Below the pieces are notes generated by a model that saw nothing but the letters and a program-made list of their open reading frames with translations, was not told the origin of the DNA and ran no database searches. The position numbers were made by a program, and so were the translations under genes. From Triatoma infestans (Eukaryota > Arthropoda > Insecta > Hemiptera > Reduviidae): a stretch of DNA of 64,000 bases. Of the stretch, positions 32,980 through 44,556 are shown piece by piece (position 1 is the first letter of the stretch; the number at the start of each line of letters is the position of its first letter). Location: assembly GCA_011037195.1 (NCBI GenBank), contig JAAEAF010000183.1, forward strand, positions 124,001 to 188,000, in the 5' to 3' direction.

Positions 32980-33765
32980 GAAACCCTGTACACGTTGCAG
33001 TTTGCGGGCGATCAAATTCTTATTGCTGAAGATGAGGAAGACCTAGCATACATGTTGAGGAAGCTGCTTGCAGCGTACTCAGAATGTGGCTTAGAGTTCA
33101 GTAAGTCCAAAACGCAATACATGCTAGTAGTTGGATATTCTCCAACGTCCCTGATTGTGGGCGATTAGCAGGTACATCCGCATAGCGAGTTTAAGTACCT
33201 AGGTGCCTAGTTATCAGCTACTGAGTCTTCAGAATTGGGTATCCAAAAAAAGAAAATTGTAAAGGGAAGGCAAACTATTCAATTATTAAACTCGGTACAT
33301 TGGTGTAAATCTATCCAAATGGAGATTATAAAAAGGCTCTTCCACGTTTTCCTTAGCGAATGCCACTCTCTACGCTGCAGAAACTTGGAACTTAACGAAG
33401 TAAATGGAAGATAGGCTATTGATTGACCTCAGAAATGGATTTCTGAAGAAAAAGCGTATCTCCAAGATATGGCAAGTGCCTAATCCGGAAATCCGAAGAC
33501 GTGTTGGAATACAAAAAAACATTTTTGTATTCCGTTGTAAAACAAAAACACGTTAAAATGGTAAGGCCACGTGTTGCGAATGAGTGGTGAGAGATGGCCT
33601 CTAGGAAAATCATCGATTCCTAAATGAGAGGAGAAGGAAAAAGCAGGCCTAGGAAAACTTGAATGGAGGGTATCACCGAAGGAATGGCTTCTAGAGGCCT
33701 TCGGAAAGGGGAATGGGAGGACAGGAAATCTTGAATCTTGGGGGATATGATTCCTTAGGAATTGT
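32980..33765 (+). pseudogene. LINE reverse transcriptase C-terminal part
   Basis: It enters at EETLYTLQFAGDQILIAEDE, the catalytic F-A-D-D box with the first Asp read as Gly. Then come DLAYMLRKLLAAYSECGLEF, SKSKTQYM and, after a stop, HSEFKYLG (the Y-L-G box). Further decayed thumb and tail blocks follow: GHVLRMSGERWPLGKSS, and a basic linker then a W/E-rich end at 33620-33740. This is palm-to-tail order for an insect LINE related to those at 1.2, 26.4 and 30.8 kb. The Asp-to-Gly change and several stops make it inactive. Confidence 0.65.
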
Positions 33766-33769
33766 TTTT

Positions 33770-36230
33770 GACCATCTCCCCCCCCCCCAAATTATGAATG
33801 CTACAGTGAACAAAAGAAAATTTCCTGGCATCTTAGTGCAAGCTGATTGATAGATCACTCCTATGCAGGGCTGGACTTTGTGGACCAACTGGAGAAGATC
33901 ATTTTGAATAGAATTTGTGATGTTGATTAAAATTCTGTTTAAAAACTTTTTTTTATTGATTTCAGCTGCCCACCTTTTAAAGGTTGTACTTTTATTAAAC
34001 GCCTTTGACTCAAAATAACTTCAATAATACGTCTAGATAAATATAGAGGCGATAAATCAGAAAATATCGCGGATCAGAGAGAAAATAGAGGTGATTAAAC
34101 ATTAAATATTAAAACATATTAAGAATATAAATATTTAAAATGATCATAATTTAAGTTAATAATAAACTAAATATAAATCTCTATGATTAAAGAAACTATC
34201 TATCTAATTTTAAAAATAGACTGTTGGGAATGGTACATCTAAAAATAAAGTTTCAAAATTACAACAATTTAATGAATACAAACCAAAGCCCATTATATTG
34301 TACACACACACATATATATGGCTATGATGTGACAGTATTTCCTTACACATTATTCACAAACCAATACGGTGGTAAAGTCCATAAATTCTAATCAGTAAAT
34401 GCATATATCAAGGTAAGCGGGTACATATAATATGTTGTCAGGAACAGTGATGGGTCCAAAGCACAATAACCGTGTGGATTCCCAAAATGTTGGATGGTCA
34501 AAACGTCAATGTGATAGCTCATGCCTCATATCACTGTTTCCTATATACACTCACTCACACACACTAAGTACATAAACAAAACCAAACAATACAATATTTA
34601 TATGAATAAATTTATATCTTTTTATATGAAGTACTTAATTTGACTGTATCGCTATTACTAATATAATATATCTTCATTAATTTCAAAATATGAAAACAAA
34701 TGTTATCTCTCATAAATTAATATTATAAAATTTCATTCTAAATTTTGCATTAATATCTACTGATAGTTCAAATATTTATTAAATTTTTGTTCTATAATTG
34801 ACAATGATAATAATTGACCATAACTTTTGTTAACAATTATTTTTATTAGCTTTACAATATGTTACTAAGAATTACAAACTTTCTAACTGGCCACAAATGT
34901 TAATTAATAATAAATTCGAGATAAGATAGATCGGTATCATTGATCATAATAATAGGCAAATATTATGTTATTTTTTACTATTAATAATAATAATAAATAA
35001 TGATTCGGAAGTGAAGAAGAACCTGAGTTCAATAGGAGTCTTCCGAAAGCCCCCTCAAGCCTTTATGGCAAGAATTTGATCGATACAGCAAATGTTTACG
35101 CAATCTCTACACCCTATTATGATAGTGGTCCCAAAATGATGTTGAATTGCTTCAGCAAAACACATATCAGAGCCCAAATGACCATGCACTATGCTCAATG
35201 GTATTCGGGACGAGGTCTGAAGTCATTGTTTGATGCTGGTTCCGCTCAGGTAAAAGAGTTCAGAGAATATTTTTATTTCGGTGAATTTTTCTCTTCTCCA
35301 TGTCTCGATATGGACAGACAGTTGACTTGACGTCTTTTGGACCTAGAAAATCATAGGTTGCTGACTCTAAGGATAAATTCTACGAACTTCAAGACTGAAT
35401 GGGCTTCATAGTAGTTATTATGCCCGACTTCACGTTCCTATTATAGATAGTGAAGCCTCGTGTACATAATTGGAATAAGGTGGAATATTCGGGGAAACAG
35501 AGAGCTTTCTGCAGGCTATGTAAGATTATTTTGTTGTAACCAACAACTTTAGAGCCTGCATAATTAAATAAGATAAGAACGATGGAGCAACAGAAACTGT
35601 GTAGAATATGCCTCGTACATAATGAAAATCTCGTCCATGTTGTGGAGGTTGTAACTGCCGTGGCGGTTACTTGTCTAACACAGTGTCAAAAATTTTGCAT
35701 ATAATAGTTGCAAAGGTTAAATGGTTTGACTGAGAACGATCCCCATTACATTCGCTATTTTTTTCCGCCTGCAAGCGAGAATGACATGTGCAGAGTATAT
35801 TGGGATCGGGAAATTTCAATGGATCACTTCCGGTCATTCAAAAATGCCCGGACAGTCAGCCGACTTCTTTAGACCTAGGAAATCATAGGTTGGTGACTTC
35901 ATAGGAGTAAAATCTACGGAGATCGAAATGGAATGGGTACATAAGAAGCTTGATGGTAGGTAGACATTATTACCTCGTTCATTTACAAAAGGAAAATAAG
36001 ATTGCCACTTGTTCTACATAGCAGTTCCTCCTCTATGCAGCAATGTTACAGAGGTAGTCCGTATACAAAAGTACAAAATTATACTCCTTTTGGTCCGGTT
36101 GGAGCATGTTCCGGTTGTGATATCGGTATTCGGTTTAATATCTATCTCTGCAAGGCTAACTTGAAAAGTTGAAGCTGCCGAAATTATTCTACCTGAGACT
36201 GTAAGAGGTAGTAACATGCTGACACTGCAC
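33770..36230. other. No gene recognised; internal duplicated block
   Basis: A C-run is at about 33777-33788. An open frame of 84 codons at 35076-35330 has no family that I recognise. A block of about 85 bp is present twice, at about 35333-35415 and 35866-35955 (shared: GACCTAG-AAATCATAGGTTG, GACT, TCTACG-A, AATGG). 34300-35000 is AT-rich. Confidence 0.4.
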
Positions 36231-36243
36231 TCATAATATTATC

Positions 36244-36570
36244 AGAGACATTTTCCGTGGTAGCCTGCTTCATTTTGTGGTCATCGACCGGTTTCGGGCG
36301 TTCGCCCATCTTCAGGATGCTTTTTTCAGACAGTGTGACAACACAGACTTGCATAGAGCAAATTTAGTTTACACACTGACTGTTTTTAACTGTATTACAG
36401 TCAGTGTGTAACTAAATTTGCTCTGTGCAAGTCTGTGTTGTTCACACTGTCTGAAAAACGCATCCTGAGATGGGCGAACGCCCGAAACCGGTCGATGACT
36501 ACAAAATGAAGCAGGCTACCACGGAAAATGTCTCTGATGCTTTCCAGCTCTGCGGAATCAACCACCACAA
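36244..36570. mobile_element. FB foldback element with exact 12-bp target duplication
   Basis: 327 bp between two perfect copies of CATAATATTATC (36232-36243 and 36571-36582). Arms of about 130-140 bp pair almost throughout, meeting at ACTGACTG/CAGTCAGT near 36376-36405. The long end is at the right (CAGCTCTGCGGAATCAACCACC). The left arm on the minus strand (36320-36281) has the intact hammerhead-like motif. The right arm has lost one A of the core (CTGAGA, at about 36466). No coding. Confidence 0.9.
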
Positions 36571-36639
36571 CATAATATTATCGTTTAACGTTTTACTTAA
36601 CGTGAGTATATAAAGGGAAAACCGAATGAAGAGTGATGA

Positions 36640-37074
36640 CGTTAATACTGTGGCCTGTGTGCATAGTTTGATGGGCGGTAGCTAGTTAGAATTCTTGTTT
36701 ATGGCTAGCATGAAGAGAATTCTCTAGCCTGTAAAAGCGCATTTGACAGGGAGCTGAGAGAAAATAGATGATTACTTTTTGAAAACTGTCGCTTGATATA
36801 ACTTTTCGAGAGAGCTTGTGTCGTAGATTTTGTGATGGATGCAAAACATTAAAATATATTAATTTTAAATAAATCAAAATTATCAAGATATGTGACATAC
36901 CCTTGCAAAAGGGCAAGCCAGGTAGAAGAGGTCCAGTTACTGGCATTGTACTACCCCCTTCTACTAACAAGGGAGGAACTGAAGAACAAAGAGAAACATT
37001 CTTGAAAATGGCAGTGCAGAAGCGGCTGGCGCAGGCAGCATGAAGTTCCAACAACAAATATTTATTCCATTACA
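36640..37074 (+). mobile_element. LTR-like repeat, family C, copy 1
   Basis: Resembles 43430-43990. Shared blocks, in order, are CTAG-GAA-TT-CT-GCCTGTAAA-G-GCTTTT-like, ACAG-GA-CT, GATTACTTTTTG and AGCGGC, and both end TTTATTC-ATTACA. The CATTACA end and length suggest an LTR; the 5' end is not defined. Similarity is moderate, so this assignment is tentative. Confidence 0.4.
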
Positions 37075-37459
37075 CGTGGTTCCATAAGTCGTCTGCTTCC
37101 ATTTACCGCAAATTAATGATTTATGAAAGACATTAAAAATAATATTTACAAAATTTTAAATAAAGTCAATTGTTGGCAAAAATCAAGGATAACAAATATT
37201 AAAGCTTAGAAGTATTTTTAATTATTTCTATCAAAAGTCGATCAATTAGCAATTGTAATAAGTACGAGATCATATTTAGAGCAAATGCAGATGGTATATT
37301 ATGCTGTTTTAGAGCTGATGAACTTACACTAATTGCCACTAATTCGATAGATGTTTGTCAGGTTTGTAGAGTAATTGAAATACTAGGAAAGTGCATAGAG
37401 AGAGAGATTGCAGAGTAATATTATATATTGTGGGTGTATTGTGTGATTGCGGAAGGTAG

Positions 37460-37499
<40 letters not shown>

Positions 37500-38095
37500 A
37501 GGGGCTGGACGAGAGGTGAAGTGAGAATCAGACTGGTAAGTATTGATCAAAGCGAGAGAAAGAGAGAGTGAGAAATGGTATGAGAAGATGAAGAGAGAGA
37601 AAACGGGATTGCTCCCAGAGGACACCACCTGGGTCCCTACTCCATGCTTCTTCACCCCTCTTAAACAAACTCCCTTAACACAACCCTCATCCCGTCGTCC
37701 TCCCTTGCCATGCTAGCTCCACTCGCACCACTTCTACCAGTTAATTGACACACCCCATGTCCAGCTGCTGAATATTCTGAAACTGGGTACATGGCCAATA
37801 CTGTTGTTGTAGTTAGTACATCAATGAGAGAATACCAGGGTAGGAAAACGATAGATAGTACAAATAGTACTACTAGAGGCACTAGAGGACTAACAGAAAC
37901 TTGTTTTGTTCTTCTAGCACTACTTCTCTATTCCTTTCACCGCTAACATGATCTAATTTTACGTTTCATTTCACCTTTCATTGTAACAAATAGCATTAAT
38001 AACTAGTTCCATGATTAATTAAACATAAATGTATACATATTAAAGATAATTAATTTTTAAATTTGATCCTGCGTTCTGATATTTCTTTCACTCAC
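37075..38095. other. No gene recognised; (TA)n microsatellite
   Basis: A (TA)n tract is at about 37463-37496, followed by a purine-rich stretch (37550-37610). Nothing coding is recognised. Confidence 0.45.
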
Positions 38096-38385
38096 TCCTA
38101 GTAACAACAGGAAGTATTGCGAACATGCCATATTTTCGAAAATGAGTTTTCATCGGAATTATATGATTTGGGGGCCCCCCTGTATATGTGTGTGTGTATA
38201 CAGAATATCTCAAGAAACAAAAAGTTCCAAGGAAGCTCAAACTTAGGTTTAGATACTACCATGTGCAACAGGCACGAAGATTTTGGGCAAAATCCATTAT
38301 CCGGGAAGTTCACCTTTATTGAATGTTTTTATTTTTTTCAGATTTTTCGTGATTTTCTCGAAAACGGCTCTTAACGATTAAATTT
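38096..38385 (-). repeat. HR repeat fragment (hairpin end)
   Basis: Order: hairpin-side ACAGGAAGTATTGCGAACATGCC, TTTTCGAAAATGAGTTTTC, (TG)n at 38185-38197, CAAGAAACAAAAAGTTCC, CTACCATGTGCAACAGG, GATTTTCTCGAAAACGGCTC. These are successive HR blocks; the rest of the copy is missing. Confidence 0.6.
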
Positions 38386-38523
38386 TGTATAATAAATCAC
38401 TTTTAGGCAATGTAACAAAAACAATAATAACATATAACCATCATTTATTAATGATTTAATTCCAGTATACTTCAATAAAATCTCATTCTATTCCATTTCG
38501 GTCTTTACTAATAATTCGGCTCT

Positions 38524-38755
38524 GGGAAGGGATTAGCTGAGTGATAGCGCACTAGACTAGCAACATGGAGATCCCTAGTTCGAATCCAGCCGTACTACTC
38601 TTAGATTTTCCCTTCCTAGGAGCCTCTACAGCTCAGTGTCCGGTGATGGGCAGTGTTGTCTGGAACGAGAGAACATTGTCCGGAGGCCGGCAGTTCACTG
38701 AGAAGTCTCCGGGCGCAAATGGCCACAGATGTTGAGACGACTTCAATAATAATAA
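38524..38755 (+). repeat. SINE-1, tRNA-derived, copy 3
   Basis: GGGAAGGGATTAGCTGAGTG, an A box with one change (TTAGCTGAGTGATAGCGC), and B box AGTTCGAATCC (38577-38587). The body matches 29123-29366 (TTAGATTTTCCCTTCCTAGG, CTCTACAGCTCAGTGTCCGG, GGCGCAAATGGCCACAG, ATGTTGAGACG). The tail is (AAT)n. TTTTT follows shortly after and could end a Pol III transcript. Confidence 0.85.
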
Positions 38756-39287
38756 TTTTTGTATTTTTATTTATTTATTTATTGTTACTTCTGTTACAGT
38801 CGAGACATACAGAAGGGGTTGGCCCAATAATAAATAACAAACATATTAATGAATAACAAAGAAAAAAAATTATTATACAATAAATTTAACTAAAAAGAAT
38901 ACCTCGACTACAAATTAAGAAAAAAAAAACAAAATTAATAATAATATTTACAAACAGTATGTTTGAGATAAATTGAAAGTTTTCCGGTTTAAAAACTCAT
39001 ACAAAAATAGCAATAAGTTGCGAGTGAAAATAAACATAATGTCTCGGCGAAGAGAAAATAAATAATAAACAAAATTCAGAAATTTAACATACTATTTTGC
39101 TGAAAGAACCAAACATAAATGGTCATGATGATAACAACAGTAATAATAATAAATAATTAATAATAATCATCATCATCATAATCATAATCAATAATAATAA
39201 TTATCATCATCACTGGACAAATAAAAAATGTTTATTATCTTAAGATAAAATTTGCAAATATACCTAAAAGATTTTAAGTTAGCAGAG

Positions 39288-39374
<87 letters not shown>

Positions 39375-39640
39375 TAATAATAAACTATTAATTCGGTTAA
39401 ACGCGTTTATTTATCTCTTTTTGCCAGTTTTTCCTATTTTCAAAAAAATGGTTTCAGAGATTTTTCCAGATTGAAACGAATAGATCTCTACGAACTTATA
39501 CATTTATCTCGAATCTGTTTGGAAGGCACTGGAATTTTTTCCTTTAACACAAAAGGTCAATCTACTCATCTATTGCAGTATTGTAAAATTCTGATCTTAC
39601 AAATGTAAAGTGTGATTTTTTTAAAAATTTCAAATCTAAT
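38756..39640. other. AT-rich with long (AAT)n microsatellite
   Basis: An (AAT)n tract of about 85 bp is at 39289-39380, with ATC/AAT tracts at 39140-39215. A diverged HR-like block (TTTCAAAAAAATGGTTTCAGAG) is at about 39437-39460. No coding. Confidence 0.6.
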
Positions 39641-39644
39641 AGTT

Positions 39645-39917
39645 GTGGTTAGTTCCGCAGTGCTGGAAAGCATCAGTGATATTTTCCGTGATACCTGCTC
39701 CTATTTGTGGTCATCGACCGACCCAGTTTCTGTTTTGTCAAAACAGTGTGTGATGACGCAGACTTGCATTGAGCAAATTCAGTTTTGTACATTCATTTGC
39801 TGTTTACAAGTGTGTGTTATCACAATTTTTTTACAAAAAATCCTAAAGATCGGGGATCGCCCAAAATCGGTCGATGACCACAATAAGAAGCAGGCTATCA
39901 CGGAAATAATCTCTGAT
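39645..39917. repeat. FB foldback element, diverged copy
   Basis: The left arm starts TTGTGGTTAGTTCCGCAGTG and CTGGAAAGCATCAGTGATA. The right arm ends TCGATGACCACAATAAGAAG, CAGGCTATCACGGAAATAAT, CTCTGAT. The hammerhead-like core is decayed: CTAAAGATCGGGGATCGCCC and AAAATCGGTCGATGA on the right, and mostly deleted on the left. Possible decayed target duplication TTCAAATCT/TCCAAATCC. An older copy of the subfamily with CTTCTTNTTGTGG arms. Confidence 0.7.
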
Positions 39918-39919
39918 TC

Positions 39920-40405
39920 CAAATCCAGTACCTATGGTTTTCAATTTTTTTAATTAAAAACCACACTATTCGAATTGTTGGAACTGACACAATTGGGTCT
40001 GCTTGGCCGTCCTCTAGTTGGAAATTAGTAGCCAAAATAATGTTTTTCTAGCCTGGGTACCAAGACTTTCAGGGTGTAGGGGCACTGAGGTGGCAGTTCA
40101 CATTGCTCGAGAGAACGGCATAGGAACCCTTATTAGACCTGAACCCTTTTCGTGCCATTTCAAGATGCCTAGTGAGTGCAACCATCAAAGCATCGCTGCA
40201 CACAATTGATTGCAAGAATGTTGGATCATAAAGCCAGATGAGAGACAGGTGAAAATGTTTGCTAATTCGTCCATGCTTACTACAGAACTATTCCAACAAG
40301 GCCGTGCGAATATATGACTATAGATGACGTTAGACTTTCTCAGTGTCCATTATAGTCTAAAGAATCACATGAATTCATGGACCTTACAATGGATAGGCTA
40401 TGTAG
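39920..40405. other. No clear gene; faint RNase H-like trace
   Basis: At about 40040-40130 AWVPRL...GCRGTEVAVHIARENGI resembles the WVPGH-x-GxxGNExAD segment of LINE RNase H, strongly diverged. Nothing else is recognised. Confidence 0.3.
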
Positions 40406-40409
40406 GTTT

Positions 40410-40592
40410 TTGTTGTGGTCGGTTCCGCAGAGCTGGAAAGCGTCAGAGATATTTTCCGTGATAGCCTGCTTCTTTTTGTGGTCATCGACCGATTTCGAGC
40501 GTTCTCCCATCATCAGGATGCTTTTTGTCAAACAGTGTGATAACACAGACTTGCACAGAGCAAACTTAGTTGTTACACTGGTCTTTAAATAT
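40410..40592 (+). repeat. FB element, single arm
   Basis: One arm only: TTGTGGTCGGTTCCGCAGAG, CTGGAAAGCGTCAGAGATA, GTCATCGACCGATTTCGAGC, CCCATCATCAGGATGC, AACAGTGTGATAACACAGAC, TTGCACAGAGCAAACTTAG. TTTTTGTT flanks both sides (about 40408 and 40593), a possible short target duplication. On the minus strand the motif reads GCATC, CTGATGA, GAAA, TCGGTC, GATGA: core intact, stem II weakened. Confidence 0.65.
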
Positions 40593-40599
40593 TTTTGTT

Positions 40600-41065
40600 A
40601 GGGCCTAACTAGGTTTCGAGAGGTGATGTTACCTGAGTGGGAAAAAACACATGTTTCGGTCTTCAAAGGGGGCATATTGTACCCACACGTGGGGGGGTGT
40701 GTAACTTAAACTACATTTTTTGAAGGAGATTTACTTTATAATTAAACCTATGTAGGCTTTGTCAGATGAAAGAGAAAACAGCATTGCACGTACTGTGCGA
40801 CGGAGTTATGCGTCTTCGGAAAGGAGAAATAGATGCCTTCAAGTTTTATCTAGGTGTCCCTTTCCATACTCCTAAATCTAATTAAACAGATATTACTGAG
40901 GTGGGTAATAGACTCATAGAGAAGTCACGGTGGCGTAGGCTTCTGCCAAAATCTAATCTCGCTAAATGTTATGATTCTTGCTGACCTAGTATTTCTTTTT
41001 GTATCCTAATTAATAAGATGCTAAAATCTCCATAATTCTAATTCTGCCTACTTTACATTTTAAAC
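40600..41065. other. No gene recognised
   Basis: Nothing assigned; it precedes the reverse transcriptase remnant and may include decayed upstream LINE sequence. Confidence 0.3.
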
Positions 41066-41067
41066 TG

Positions 41068-42380
41068 TAATAATAAACCCAATAAACCTTCCACTAATCC
41101 TTCATCCTATCGACCAATTAGTTTACTTCCTATACTTGCCAAAATACTAGAAAAACTGCTCTTAAAGCGACTTTATCCTATTATTGATTTCCAAAAACAC
41201 ATGCCGAATGATCAATTTGGTTTCCGTTCCCACCATTCTACAACCTAACAAGGACTTCGCGTTGTGGATGCAATAGCTTCTTCTCTTGAGCGAAAGCAGT
41301 ACTGCCCGAGTGTCTTCCTTGACATTGCTCAAGCATTTGATAGGGTATGGCATGAAGGCTTGCTGTTTAAACTTAAGAGATTTCTCCCCCATACCTACAT
41401 TTAATATTAAAATCCTACTTAACCGACAGATATTTCCAAGAAAGGGTACCGCCCTTTCTCCAATACTTCCTATACTCGCTGGAGTTCCTCAAGGCAGCAT
41501 ACTTGGCCCCGCTCTTCTATTCCTTATATACTTCAGACATCCCAGAACACCCAAACACCGTAATATATACCTTCGCAGATGATACTGCAATTCTTTCCCC
41601 AAACCTTGAACCCTTGAATGGCTATCGCTCTCTACAAGAACATATCTTTCAACTGGAATCTTGGCTCTTAAAATGGAAAATAAAAGTTAACCCATAAAAA
41701 AAGTAAATACATCGTATTTACACTGGGTAGAAAAATTCTCCCACCGATCCACATCAACCACACTCAAATCTCTCCCGTAAATAGCGTACGTTACCTGGGT
41801 TTCCACCTAGACAAAAGACTGACTTGGAATCCCCACACTAGACTCAAATGACTTGAACTAATCAGACGGTTCAGACAACTCTCAAAACTACTAGACAGAC
41901 GATCCAAACTCACATTACAAAATAAAAGACTTCTCTACCTACTACTACTGAGACCTGTTTGGTCATATGGCTTAGAAATATGGGGAACAACCAAGCGTTC
42001 CAATTCCCGTCGTATCCAGTCATTTCAATCAAAAATCCTTCGAAAAATTGTCAATGCACCCTACTATGTTGCTAACTTCACTATCCATACTGATCTAAAC
42101 ATTCCTTTCGTTAACCATCTAGCCAAAACTCCTTTCCTTAAATTCCATTCATCCATAACTGCTCATCCTAATCCTTTAATTCACCAGCTTTCTTCAAACA
42201 CTATTCCCGACAATCCACGAAGGCGGCTGAAGGGAAGATGGCCCCGTGACCACCTTATAGACTAACTCAAGATAGTGGAGTGCCATCGCTGGATGTCTTC
42301 TCCAATCCACACTCCTGTTATTTAAGTTGCCATTTAACACATTTACTTGTTGCAGTTGTAAATATCAATAAAAAAAAAAA
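41068..42380 (+). pseudogene. LINE reverse transcriptase, 5'-truncated, plus strand
   Basis: Across three frames the motifs appear in order. SYRPISLLPILAKILEKLL is motif 1. DQFGFRSHHSTTQQ is motif 2. VFLDIAQAFDRVWHEGLLFK (motif 3) carries the first catalytic Asp. PILAGVPQGSILGPAL is motif 4. TFADDTAIL at about 41572 is motif 5, with the catalytic Asp pair intact. KIKVNP, then VRYLGFHLDKRLTWNPHTRL is the Y-L-G box. The thumb follows, ending RRLKGRWPRDHLID and TAG-type stop near 42266. The 3' UTR ends in AATAAAAAAAAAAAA at about 42367-42380. Stops and frameshifts at about 41225, 41402, 41695 and 41850 disable it. It belongs to the same Jockey-like family as the minus-strand copy at 47-48.4 kb. 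Confidence 0.85.
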
Positions 42381-42384
42381 ACTG

Positions 42385-43425
42385 TAATAATGATTACAAT
42401 AAATATAAAATCTATCACAATCAGTGTCGTGTATTTTTGCGATTTATATATATTTGAACAGATTGAGTTTTTAAGCTTTAGTTCTTAATCCTAGTATGGT
42501 AGACTCTCATCGACAAATCACATTCTTTGATTAACAATCTTCTAAATGTAGAAAAAGTGATTTTTTTTTTAAACTCATATCTTCCAAATTCCTGCTAATA
42601 AAGAACTGTATATCCTACAAGTCGTATTAAGAGTTTTTAAGGGTTCAATTTTTCAAGAAAACATGACTGGTGTGCAATGGAAAAATTGGTCTAGTTTTGC
42701 TTTTAGGATGCTGTTTCTTTTTACCACTGGCCTGGCCTAGGGTGTGAAAAATAGTTACCCATCGACACAAAACATTATGACATATGACTGGAGTTGTACG
42801 GTAAATTGGTGTAATATTTCAGTAGATAGAAGTAGTGGATCTCTTACTGTATAGGCTCTTATCAGGACCGGGCAGGCAGTCGCAAACAACTACTCCTCGT
42901 CTGTTACAAATAGTTTCAACGCTACACTGACGAGCTAAACACGCACCTCACTTTCATTGCACCCACTTTTCTTTTTTCTTACACAAGTTCAGTTATTTTA
43001 TTTTTCATTTTTACTAAATATCTTTAGCGAAAATAATTTCGCTTTCTTAAAATAATTTTTAAATCCACTATTTAAATATTTAAATCAATTAATCAATTTG
43101 ATTGTAGCTGCTAAAAAGCTTTGTTACAAGATTTGTTACAAACAAAAGTGATATTCTATTTTATTATATAATTTTAACTTTATTAAATTATTACGATAAT
43201 AATTACTAATACTAATAATAATAATTAACAAATGTTGTATATTAAGATTTGGTAGACAGAACAGACTGTAGATGGTCGTCATTTATAATCTGCTATAATA
43301 TTATTAAATCAATTGAGATGAATGAGGACAAATGCGTCATTGTTCATTGATTCAACTCTATCCTGTCGCTATTTCTGAAATTCCTCTGATGGAATAGAAC
43401 TGCATGTTATTTCTATTATGATATT
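42385..43425. other. AT-rich stretch, nothing recognised
   Basis: No domain or known repeat is seen. Confidence 0.4.
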
Positions 43426-43429
43426 TGGG

Positions 43430-43990
43430 GTAGGATGATGTTGGAGGAGAGGTCGAGCGATAAACTGTCTTAGAAAGGTAGCGTTGCCGAGCGGTGTATC
43501 TACTTGGAACGCTTAACAGTTGATTAACTAGACTGAACTTTCTGGCTGTAAAGAGGCTTTTTAACAGAGAACTAAACTAAAAGTTACTTTTTGGAAGCTG
43601 ATATTTCTGTTAACCCTTGGAGTTATGAATTTGGAATGATGGCTGATAGTCTAGGCAGTTTCTTTTTTTGAGAATGATTTTTTTTTTCCTAACTGTTCAA
43701 ATGTTGATTTTTAATTCTTAATGGTTGATTTCAGACTTAATCTCTGAAATTGCTCAGTTTTAATACGATCTTTTTTTTTTTTTTGGATCTCGTGGTGGGA
43801 ACTTGACGAAACTTTAGGTTGTAGCGTTCTTGTCCTTTTTAATTAATACATGTGGAGTGACAGAGAAGAAATGCGCTATGATGGCGGCGTATGAGAATAT
43901 CAGCACTGAAGCGGCGGAGGCTTGCAACATGAAGCAGCCAACGCTGGTTGTGGAGCATTTCCTCAACTGGGCAATGTTTATTCAATTACA
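43430..43990 (+). mobile_element. LTR-like repeat, family C, copy 2
   Basis: Partner of 36640-37074. Blocks: CTAGACTGAACTTTCTGGC, TGTAAAGAGGCTTTTTAACA, AAGTTACTTTTTGGAAGC, a GC-rich end (AGCACTGAAGCGGCGGAGGC) and TTTATTCAATTACA at 43990. No coding. Moderate similarity, so LTR status is tentative. Confidence 0.4.
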
Positions 43991-44344
43991 TTGACACAAA
44001 TTACAATAAAATTTAATTTATTAAAATTAATTAATTAATAATTAATATTATATTATATAATATATAGGTCGTGGATATACCTGGCCAATGTGACATATCA
44101 ATATAGCTCATGACAATAAATTAAATTTGAAACTTACAAAGGGGTTGTCCAGAAATCTCAAAAATGAAATTTTTCGGAACATTTTTGAAATAAAAGTGAT
44201 GAGCAATATATTGTAGTATATAATTATTATTTTAGAATTAAAATTAATCAAAACTCAAGCGGGAGTGTTGCCAGTAGGCAGCTTCTCTCCTCCAGCCAAT
44301 CACGTCCACAGCATCATTCATCGGATTTACTGATTGCATTGTTT

Positions 44345-44352
44345 TGTAGATA

Positions 44353-44404
<52 letters not shown>

Positions 44405-44406
44405 TT
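44345..44406. repeat. A-run and (TA)n low-complexity tract
   Basis: Poly(A) of about 35 bp followed by (TA)n, 44356-44404. It could be the degenerate tail of a retrotransposon, but no element body adjoins it clearly. Confidence 0.8.
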
Positions 44407-44556
44407 AAGAGGTGATTGTTGTCCTAGAACATTCTCGTATATCGATCTTAACCAGGATATATTGGCTGATAGAAATAATTTTCTTTCGGGATTCCTTTTA
44501 TAGGGATCCCTCCACGTGATTCCAGTCTTTCTTTCTTTCTCTGGATAAGCTGCTTT

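Noticed and set aside
35076..35330. 84-codon open frame as a host gene
   Set aside because: No recognised domain, no neighbouring exon signals that I can support, and it lies near a duplicated block.
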